Below, one piece after another: positions 13,114 through 18,832 of a stretch of DNA of 18,832 bases; the stretch's first letter is position 1, and every line of letters begins with the position of its first letter. The position numbers and the translations under genes are program-made. Origin of the DNA: an uncultured Verrucomicrobiota bacterium (GTDB lineage Bacteria > Verrucomicrobiota > Verrucomicrobiae > Opitutales > Opitutaceae); the NCBI GenBank assembly GCA_946481225.1, contig CAMLNJ010000005.1, forward strand, positions 1-18,832, in the 5' to 3' direction. The notes under the pieces were generated by a model. The model searched no databases, was not told the origin of the DNA, and saw only the letters and a list, made by a program, of their open reading frames with translations.

Positions 13114-13329
13114 ATGAACTCGCCCGCCATGTCCCGCCTTTCCCGCCCCACGCCTCGGGTTTCACGTTTCATGCTCTGCGCCTGGTTGTTGATCGCGGCG
13201 AAGTGCGCGTTGGTCGCGTGGGCGGTGCCGCGTTGGAGCGTGCCGATCCACGCGGGTTGGGTGATCTGGCCGACGGTGATCTTCGGCCTGCTGGCCACCG
13301 GGCTTTGGCTCGGCCGCGGGCGGGTTTGA
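13114..13329 (+). CDS. Small two-helix membrane protein
   Basis: This protein has 71 residues from ATG 13114 (66 from ATG 13129). After a short basic N-terminus (RLSRPTPRVSR) come two hydrophobic segments, FMLCAWLLIAAKCALVAWAV and IWPTVIFGLLATGLWLG, joined by a short loop WSVPIHAGW. It ends GRGRV. I do not recognise the family. A GGAGG at 13096-13100 is somewhat far (13 nt) from the first ATG. The larger frame beginning at 12829 is rejected because the part before 13114 is intergenic repeat and operator sequence. A DNR/FNR-type box lies upstream, and a DUF2249 gene and a Crp/Fnr gene are adjacent. A role in low-oxygen or nitrosative physiology is therefore plausible, for instance as a subunit or assembly factor of a respiratory enzyme encoded elsewhere. 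Confidence 0.6.
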   Translation: MNSPAMSRLSRPTPRVSRFMLCAWLLIAAKCALVAWAVPRWSVPIHAGWVIWPTVIFGLLATGLWLGRGRV

Positions 13330-13406
13330 ACCCGGCACGGCGATCCGGCTATCGCCGGATCCATGGGCATCTTTCGTCATCTCTCGCGGCGGCCCCGCGG
13401 AGGGAT

Positions 13407-13640
13407 CTACTCCCGGCGGAAGGTGATTTCCCACGCGCCGTCTCCGGTCTCGCGGGAGGTGGCGGTGAAGCCTTGCCGGCCCAGCAGTTGGTAGAGCGGC
13501 GCGGGCTCGAAGGGGGCGACGAGCCGGAAGTCCTGCCCGGGGGCGAGGCGGCCGACGGCGTCGAGGATGGCGGGCAGCGGAGCCTGGTGCGCGGCGCAGA
13601 GCGGCCGGATGTCGAGTTCCAGAGGGGCGGGTCGGGACAT
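13407..13640 (-). CDS. DUF2249 (TusA-like) domain protein
   Basis: This 77-residue protein matches my recollection of DUF2249. It starts with a short LELDIRPL strand, then AILDAVGRLAPGQDFRLVAP, then PAPLYQLLGRQGFTATSRET, and a final WEITFRRE strand, which together give the two-layer TusA-like fold. The family is often found beside nitric-oxide-related and Crp/Fnr genes; its biochemical role is not established. Here it lacks the Cys-Pro motif needed for sulfur transfer in TusA. The promoter visible upstream (DNR/FNR box plus TATCCT at exact class II spacing) implies activation by the neighbouring regulator, with a leader of only about 13 nt. It is transcribed divergently from the regulator gene. 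Confidence 0.8.
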   Translation of the reverse strand: MSRPAPLELDIRPLCAAHQAPLPAILDAVGRLAPGQDFRLVAPFEPAPLYQLLGRQGFTATSRETGDGAWEITFRRE

Positions 13641-13659
13641 GATACGGGGGATCGAGGAG

Positions 13660-13701
13660 AGGATAGCCGAGGCGCGGGTCGCGGGCCTTGATTCGCGTCA
13701 A
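13660..13701 (-). promoter_or_regulatory. DNR/FNR-dependent class II promoter of the DUF2249 gene
   Basis: On the reverse strand the box TTGACGCGAATCAA (13701-13688) is followed after exactly 22 nt by TATCCT (13665-13660). That is the geometry of a class II FNR-type promoter with the box centred at -41.5. Transcription would begin near 13653, about 13 nt before the ATG. The same box lies about 30 bp before the regulator's own first ATG at 13725, where it could give autorepression. Confidence 0.7.
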
Positions 13702-13724
13702 GCATCGCGCTCAATTCATCGCGC

Positions 13725-14441
13725 ATGCAATCCGCCCCCGGAAGTCCGGGCTCGCTGCGCCAGACCGCGATCAGCGCGACCCTCCGCCAGAGCCGTATGT
13801 TTTCCTCCCTCAGCCCCGCCGATCTGGCGATGGTCGCGGACGGGTGTTCGCTGCGCAGCCTGCAGCGCGGCGAGGTGCTGTTTCGCGAGGGCGAAAAGTC
13901 CGAGGGCTTTTATGTCATGCAGTCCGGCTCGGTGAGCATCTACAAGGTGACGCCGGACGGCCGGGAGCAGATCATCTGCGTGTTTCGTCCGCCGGAGAGC
14001 TTCGCCGAGGTGACGCTCGCCACGGTGGACAACTATCCGGCGAACGGCATGGCGCTGGAGCCCAGCCAGGTGATCGTGGTGAACAAGGCCCGTTTTCGCG
14101 ACCTGATCCGGCGTCAGCCCGAGCTTTCGTTGCACATGCTGGGTTCGATGAGCCTGCACCTGAAGCATCTGGTGCAATCGTTGCAGGACATCAAGGGGCG
14201 GCAGATCGAGCACCGGCTGGCCGAGTGGCTGATGAAGCAGTCGCCCGCCGCCGCGCTGGGTTGCCCGGTGGTGGTCGAATTGCAGGTGTCCAAAAAAGTG
14301 CTCGCCGGCCAGCTCGGCGTGACCAGCGAAACGCTCTCGCGCACCTTTGCCCGCTTTCGCGGCGAAGGCCTGATCCAGGTGAAGGGCGCGTGCATCCAGA
14401 TCGTGGACGGCGTCCGTCTGGCGGCGTATCGCGACGTGTGA
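13725..14441 (+). CDS. Crp/Fnr-family transcription regulator (DNR-type)
   Basis: This 238-residue DNA-binding regulator has three parts. Residues 25-140 form the cyclic-nucleotide-binding-like sensor fold (FREGEKSEGFYVMQSGSVSI; PPESFAEVTLAT). A long dimer helix follows (LSLHMLGSMSLHLKHLVQSL). A winged helix ends the protein, with KVLAGQLGVTSETLSRTFAR near 191-210. The recognition helix has E-x-x-S-R, the residues FNR uses to read TTGAT, which agrees with the two boxes nearby. The N-terminal cysteine cluster of FNR is absent, so this looks more like the DNR/NnrR branch that senses nitric oxide through heme; the ligand is inference. ATG 13725 gives normal family length. ATG 13797 is an alternative that would remove 24 residues. 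No clear Shine-Dalgarno sequence is seen at either. Confidence 0.88.
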   Translation: MQSAPGSPGSLRQTAISATLRQSRMFSSLSPADLAMVADGCSLRSLQRGEVLFREGEKSEGFYVMQSGSVSIYKVTPDGREQIICVFRPPESFAEVTLATVDNYPANGMALEPSQVIVVNKARFRDLIRRQPELSLHMLGSMSLHLKHLVQSLQDIKGRQIEHRLAEWLMKQSPAAALGCPVVVELQVSKKVLAGQLGVTSETLSRTFARFRGEGLIQVKGACIQIVDGVRLAAYRDV

Positions 14442-14459
14442 GGCCGGCGCGGACGCCGA

Positions 14460-14478
14460 GTATCCCAAACAGGGATAC
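14460..14478. terminator. Hairpin between convergent genes, possible terminator
   Basis: GTATCCC and GGGATAC pair perfectly around AAACA, between the ends of the converging regulator and GH2 genes. Position favours a two-way transcription barrier, but neither strand has a U-tract, so the call is weak. The remainder of 14442-14570 shows nothing else. Confidence 0.4.
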
Positions 14479-14570
14479 GGAGTGCGGCGGGCCGGAAAGG
14501 CGGCCCGGGCGCGCGGATCGCGGCGGGATCCGCCACGTCGCGCGGTCAAACGTCGGCGGGCTGGGGGCTG

Positions 14571-17378
14571 TCAGCTCTCGCGAGCCGTGAACAAGTCCGC
14601 GGCTTGCTCCTTCGTGAGCGAGACTTCGGGCGCGAAGGTTTCGCCGGCGGCATATTGCAGCAGGCTGGCCAGCAGTTGACGCGACACCGGGTCGGTCGCC
14701 GCAGGCAGATCCGCGCCGACCAGCAGCAGGCGTCCCGGGCCGACGCGCGCCTCGACGACGAACCCGAGGCGGCGGTTGGTGAACCAGTCGTCGATCACCT
14801 GCACGATAGGGCGCAAGTCCGGGGGCAGGCCATCGAGCACGAAGGGACGCGCGCGCCGGAGCGGATACCACCACTGCCAGTCGGCGTGGCCGTCGGTCGG
14901 GAAGGCGGAGAACGCGGGGTGGGCCGGATCGCAGAGCAAACCGAGAGTGTGGGGAGCCTGGCCCCGGGTGCAGGCGGTGTTCCAGAAGATGGGCGAGAAA
15001 CCGAGGGCGACCTCGCCCGCGATGCATTCGGGCGCGGGGCAGAGCAGCACGCGGCGGCCGGCGGCGAGCAGGGGCCAGGCCTCGGCGGGCGTTTGCGCGA
15101 TAGACACGTTCGCGGGCGGGACGGAGTCGTCGGGAGCCGGGTAGAGCCACACGCTCCAGTCGTTGTCTACGGCGCCTGCGGACGAATCGACCCGCACCGC
15201 GAGCGTGTATTTCGCCGGTGCGCGCAGCCCGGCGAGATCGGTGTCGATTCGGGCGATGGACCGGCCGTTGCCGATCGGGATCGAGTCCACGGGGAAGCGG
15301 CCGGAGCGAAGCGCCGTGCCGCGTTCGTCGAGAAGCGCCCACGAGATATCCGCGGCGACGAGCGGCGCGGGACCGAAATGAGCGACTTCGAGATCGGCGG
15401 AGAGATGCTCGGTGGTCGAGAAAACGCGTTTGTCGAGCCGGGCCAGCGGGACGGTCGCGGCGCAGAAACGGCGGATCGTCGCGGCGTCGACGTAGCCCTT
15501 TTCTTCCCAGAAGGCGTCGAGCATGCCGACCGGCGCGGTGCCTTGGCCCGGAAAATCTTGCAAGCCGAGCAACTGAAAGCCGGCGAGGCCGGGAGTGCGG
15601 AGCGAGGACTCGATCTCCTCCTTGTAGCAGGCGGTCTGCAAGCGGCCCGAGGCGAAGGTGAACGCCTCCGCCTGGTCCGCCATGCCGTGCGCGCGGAGGG
15701 TTTCGGCGAAGATCTCGTGGCTGCGCGCCTTGAGGTGGCCGGTGTATTTGCCCGAGGCGCCGAGCGCAGGATACGCGCACCACTGGCCGATTTCATGGCT
15801 GATGACCGGGCGGTCCCGCTTGGCGGCGATCTCGCGGTAATCGTGGGTGGTCGCGGGCGGGTTGCCGTTGACGCGGCAGGCGAGGCCGTCGCCCCACTGG
15901 TGGATGCGCGGGTCCGGGATGACGTGAAACTCGTTTTCGGGCAGCTCGGGCCAACCGGCGGTGGCGGTGTGGAGACGGCGCGGATCGAGGCGGCGAAAGT
16001 GCGTCACCCACTTGCCGAGGTAGTCCCGGTGGCGAGGGCCGCCGGGCTCGTTGCCGCAGGCCATGAGCACGAAACACGGATGATTGCCGTAAGCGCGGAG
16101 GATGCGTTCGCCCTCGCGGTAGGCCCAGGCGTCGACGGCGTTGCCGTCGCCGATTCCGGCCGGGGAGTTGAATGCGAGCACCGCGACGGAATTGGGCCAG
16201 GTCGCGCATTCGACTTGGAAATACACGCCGATTTCGTCTCCGGCGACGAAGGCGGCCTCCGGCGGGCACCAGGAGTGAAAGCGCACATGGTTGAGGCCGC
16301 AGGCCTTGATGCGGCCCAGGATCTCCCGCCAAGACCCGACGTCCATCGGCGGGTGGCCGGTGCGCGGGAAAATGCAGCAGTCGAGGGTGCCGCGCAGGAA
16401 GGTGGGGCGGCCGTTGATCTGAAACCGCGTGCCCGAGACCGAAAACTCGCGAAGGCCGAACACGGTCTCGGCGCGCGCGTCGCCGCAGTCGGCGGCGAGT
16501 TCGTGCAGCGCCGGGTTGAACTCGTCCCACAAGGGCGCGTCGGCGCCGAGTTCCAGCCGGGCCTCGAACCCGCCGTCGGCGGCGATCGCCACCTCGGTCG
16601 CTGTCGTCGGCCTGGTCTCTGTCGCCACCGTCTCCGCATCGCCGCAAGTCCTGGGGCGGACGCGCAGCGACACGGGCCGGCCGGCGGGCGCTTCTTCGAC
16701 GCGGCCGCGCACGAGGATCGCGCGCGCGGCCGCGTCGGGATGCACATCGAGCTGCGCGAAGCGTGTCGTCGCGGTGGCGCGCAGCTCGATCCGGCCGACG
16801 ATCCCGTTCCAGTTGCCCTGCGTGTGGTCGCTGATGCTGTGGGCGTTTTCGCCGATCTCGATGGAGAGCCGGTTGTCGACCTCGACCGCGATCCGGTGCG
16901 CGCCCGGCCGGAGGTCGCGCCCGAGTTCGTAGGCGTGCGGCGTGGAGAGGCTGTCGTCTGCTCCGATTTCGAGGTCGTCGATCCATACGCGGGTGCGCCA
17001 GTGCGGGCGTTCCAGATGAAGTCGAAGCCGTCGCCTGGCCCAATCGGCGGGCAAGACCCATCCGCGCTCGAAACGCGCGACGCCCACGAAACGCGTTTCC
17101 GGCTGGAGCCAGAAGGGCAGCTTGATGTTCCCCGGGCGGCGGTAGTCCGTGTAGGCGGGGGAATCGAAGTAGGCGCGGTCGAAGATCGTTCCCGTCCAAT
17201 TGGCGTCGGGCGTAACGGCGTCGCCGATACGCTGCGCGTCCAGCGAGCCGGGGAGCGTCGCGTTTACGACGCGTCGGCCGGAGCCGTCCCCGACGAGGTC
17301 GAGCACGCAGGTCCACTCGCCGGCGAGAGACAGGGCGTCGGGCGTGGCGGGGGAAGGGGAGGTGCGAAGCGGGTTCAC
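14571..17378 (-). CDS. Glycoside hydrolase family 2 (beta-galactosidase-like)
   Basis: This 935-residue retaining glycosidase has the GH2 layout. A jelly-roll sugar-binding domain occupies about 15-200 (LSLAGEW; VWIDDLEIG; NWNGIVGRIEL). An immunoglobulin-like domain spans about 205-315, and a TIM barrel starts near 320 (FQINGRPTFLRGTLD). The acid/base is E444 in MACGNEPGG and the nucleophile candidate is E529 in VISHEIGQW. About 300 further residues form additional beta domains. The start is GTG 17378, whose GTGA overlaps the stop of the upstream TPR gene. The open frame continues to 18095, but that part is antisense-frame shadow of the TPR gene. No signal peptide is apparent, so a cytoplasmic location is possible. 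The sugar specificity (galactoside, glucuronide, mannoside) cannot be read from sequence. Confidence 0.88.
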   Translation of the reverse strand: MNPLRTSPSPATPDALSLAGEWTCVLDLVGDGSGRRVVNATLPGSLDAQRIGDAVTPDANWTGTIFDRAYFDSPAYTDYRRPGNIKLPFWLQPETRFVGVARFERGWVLPADWARRRLRLHLERPHWRTRVWIDDLEIGADDSLSTPHAYELGRDLRPGAHRIAVEVDNRLSIEIGENAHSISDHTQGNWNGIVGRIELRATATTRFAQLDVHPDAAARAILVRGRVEEAPAGRPVSLRVRPRTCGDAETVATETRPTTATEVAIAADGGFEARLELGADAPLWDEFNPALHELAADCGDARAETVFGLREFSVSGTRFQINGRPTFLRGTLDCCIFPRTGHPPMDVGSWREILGRIKACGLNHVRFHSWCPPEAAFVAGDEIGVYFQVECATWPNSVAVLAFNSPAGIGDGNAVDAWAYREGERILRAYGNHPCFVLMACGNEPGGPRHRDYLGKWVTHFRRLDPRRLHTATAGWPELPENEFHVIPDPRIHQWGDGLACRVNGNPPATTHDYREIAAKRDRPVISHEIGQWCAYPALGASGKYTGHLKARSHEIFAETLRAHGMADQAEAFTFASGRLQTACYKEEIESSLRTPGLAGFQLLGLQDFPGQGTAPVGMLDAFWEEKGYVDAATIRRFCAATVPLARLDKRVFSTTEHLSADLEVAHFGPAPLVAADISWALLDERGTALRSGRFPVDSIPIGNGRSIARIDTDLAGLRAPAKYTLAVRVDSSAGAVDNDWSVWLYPAPDDSVPPANVSIAQTPAEAWPLLAAGRRVLLCPAPECIAGEVALGFSPIFWNTACTRGQAPHTLGLLCDPAHPAFSAFPTDGHADWQWWYPLRRARPFVLDGLPPDLRPIVQVIDDWFTNRRLGFVVEARVGPGRLLLVGADLPAATDPVSRQLLASLLQYAAGETFAPEVSLTKEQAADLFTARES

Positions 17379-18832
17379 GGTCGGCGGCTTTGGCGGGGAA
17401 TGGATGATACGGCTTCGGACAGCTCGGAGGCGAGAGCGTGGGCGGGGTCGCGTTTGAGGACGGCGCGAAGCAGCGCGGCGGCGCGGGCTTTTTGCCCGAG
17501 GCCGAGGCGGGCCTGGGCTTCGAGGAAAAGCGCGGTGGTGGTCTGGCGCGCCTGCAAGTCGTCGTCGAACAGGAGCATGGTCGGAAGCGAGGTCGCGAAG
17601 TAGTCGATCTTGGCCTCGGCCTTGGCGAGGTCGCGGGCGTAGGCGAGCAGTTCGTGGAGGAGCTTTTTCGCGGCGGCGATCTTTCCGAGCCGGCGCAACG
17701 AAAGGGCGGAGTAATAGGTGAGCTCGGAGATGGCGCGCACGCTCATCTGCTGGAAGTCGCCGCGGAATTCCGCCGCGAGCGTCCAGTGGCGGCGGGCCTC
17801 GGCGCCCTGGCCGGCGGCTTCGAGGGCGAGGCCGAGCCAGTAATGGATGTCGCTTTGGTTCGCGAGCAGGTGCTTGGCCTCGCCGAGATTGGCGGGCGAC
17901 TCCAGCGCGGCGCGGAAGTGCGCGACGGCGGCGGCGGGTTCGCCGCGCGCGAGCGCGGCGCGACCCAGGTTCAGATGGGTGCGCACGTGCTGGCCGAGGG
18001 CCTGGCCTTCGCCGCCCTCCCACGGCTGGAACTTGCGGGTGGAGACGAGGGCGAGCGCGCGTTCCGGGTGCCCGGTCTGGCTGAGCAAGGCGCAAAATTC
18101 GACCGCGAGGTCGTCGCGCGCGGCGACGGCCGCGGGATGTTTTTCCAACTCGCGCAGACGGCTGGCGGGCGCGACGCCGAGGCGTTTCCAGAGCTGGTCG
18201 CGCTCGTGGAGCAGGCGGGCGTCGCCGGGCGCGGCGCGCAGGGCCTGTTCGTAGGCGGCGCGGGCGCGGGCGGGTTTTCGGGCGATGTTGAAGTAGCCGA
18301 TGCCGAGATTCCGCCAGACGATGGAGAAGCCCGGGTCTAGGCGCGAGGCGATTTCCCAGAGGCGGATGGCCTCGGCGTGGCGGCGGCGGTCGTAGAGCAG
18401 GTTGCCCAGGTAATAGGGGGCGCGGGCGTCGCGAGGATCGGCGGCGATGGCGGCTTCGAGGATGGCGATCTCCTCGAGCCGCGCGGGGAAGCAGTAGTCG
18501 GGCGCGGCCGCGGCGGCGGCGCGGAAGGCGCGGCGGGCGGCGGTCTTGTCGCCGAGACGCTGGTGCAGCCAGCCGGTGTAGCAGGCGACGAGCGGAGCGG
18601 TGCCGGAGACGGGTTCGGGGGCGGCGTCGGCGAGAAGGGCAAGCGCCTCGGTGAAGAAGCCGGCGCGCGCGTGGTCGAGCACGAGGTCGAGGCGCGCCTG
18701 GGTGTCGCCCGCGAGAGGGAGGCCGGCGAGGTGGCGCGACCAGTCGTCGAGCGGATCGAGGGCGCGGGTGGCGGCGAGCGCGGCGTCGGCCTCGGCGAGG
18801 CGATTGAGGCGTCGGAGGACGAGGACGCGGAG
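17375..18832 (-). CDS. TPR protein, C-terminal part of a DUF5107-like protein (5' end outside window)
   Basis: At least 485 residues are visible, and the frame is open to the window edge, so the GTG at 18682 is not the true start. The sequence is a chain of tetratricopeptide repeats, for example APYYLGNLLYDRRRHAEAIR, IVWRNLGIGYFNIARKPARA, and later NLGRAALARGEPAAAVAHFR. TPR solenoids mediate protein-protein contacts. The style and the LVACYTGWLHQRLGD and PDYCFPARLEEIAIL segments resemble the C-terminal half of DUF5107 proteins, which in Bacteroidota and Verrucomicrobiota are commonly encoded next to glycoside hydrolases. This is recalled, not searched. The stop TGA overlaps the GTG of the GH2 gene (GTGA), so the two are translationally coupled and likely work on the same glycan. 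The upstream part should hold the DUF5107 domain if the call is right. Confidence 0.8.
   Translation of the reverse strand, partial: LRVLVLRRLNRLAEADAALAATRALDPLDDWSRHLAGLPLAGDTQARLDLVLDHARAGFFTEALALLADAAPEPVSGTAPLVACYTGWLHQRLGDKTAARRAFRAAAAAAPDYCFPARLEEIAILEAAIAADPRDARAPYYLGNLLYDRRRHAEAIRLWEIASRLDPGFSIVWRNLGIGYFNIARKPARARAAYEQALRAAPGDARLLHERDQLWKRLGVAPASRLRELEKHPAAVAARDDLAVEFCALLSQTGHPERALALVSTRKFQPWEGGEGQALGQHVRTHLNLGRAALARGEPAAAVAHFRAALESPANLGEAKHLLANQSDIHYWLGLALEAAGQGAEARRHWTLAAEFRGDFQQMSVRAISELTYYSALSLRRLGKIAAAKKLLHELLAYARDLAKAEAKIDYFATSLPTMLLFDDDLQARQTTTALFLEAQARLGLGQKARAAALLRAVLKRDPAHALASELSEAVSSIPRQSRRP

Noticed and set aside
14604..17603. 999-codon open frame on the + strand
   Set aside because: It lies antisense to the GH2 gene, has no recognisable domain and an amino-acid mix typical of GC-rich shadow frames.
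17379..18095. 5' extension of the GH2 frame to 1174 codons
   Set aside because: This part is Arg/Pro/Ala-rich and overlaps the TPR gene in another frame on the same strand; the domain starts right after GTG 17378.
1..18832. CRISPR array or regularly spaced direct repeats
   Set aside because: Only palindromes and one gene-sized duplication were seen; no repeated units with regular spacing.

Overview
The window is high-GC DNA (third codon positions mostly G or C) that reads as a chromosome segment of a Verrucomicrobiota bacterium, most likely of the Opitutaceae. This is inferred from the style of the FtsZ C-terminus, the DUF5107-like TPR protein beside a family 2 glycoside hydrolase, and the rhamnose-type importer. 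No 16S or other marker is present to confirm it.

Layout. 1-753 is the 3' end of ftsZ. 754-7351 is an accessory stretch. It holds two copies of a PD-(D/E)XK nuclease-like gene (894-1601 intact, 4797-5426 lacking its 5' end). Between them lie an IS1380-type transposase remnant and a tightly overlapped reverse-strand operon of ECF sigma factor, four-helix membrane protein and secreted serine hydrolase. After them come a zeta-toxin-like P-loop kinase with a small basic downstream protein, a strong bidirectional terminator, and a frameshifted gene remnant next to a tRNA-Asp gene. 7493-8047 is an unrecognised conserved-looking gene.

8194-12795 is one operon for a sugar ABC importer of the rhamnose (RhaTPQS) type: a double ATPase, a permease, and a second permease joined in frame to the periplasmic binding protein. 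12796-14441 holds a small membrane protein, a DUF2249 protein and a Crp/Fnr regulator of DNR type, with two TTGAT-N4-GTCAA boxes placed upstream of the small genes. 14571-18832 (reverse) is a DUF5107-like TPR protein whose stop overlaps the GTG start of a GH2 hydrolase.

How the parts work together. The importer and the GH2/TPR pair fit a polysaccharide-degrading lifestyle: extracellular sugars are taken up and glycosides are cleaved. The DNR-type cluster suggests a response to low oxygen or nitric oxide, although no nitrogen-oxide enzyme is in view. The accessory stretch shows repeated rearrangement: a recent gene-conversion-like identity block, an IS remnant, truncated genes and palindromic repeats.

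The most notable items are the permease/binding-protein fusion, a palindromic repeat translated at the start of that same protein, the 335-bp perfectly identical block shared by two otherwise diverged nuclease-like genes, the zeta-like kinase with its unknown partner, and the small DNR-type regulon.
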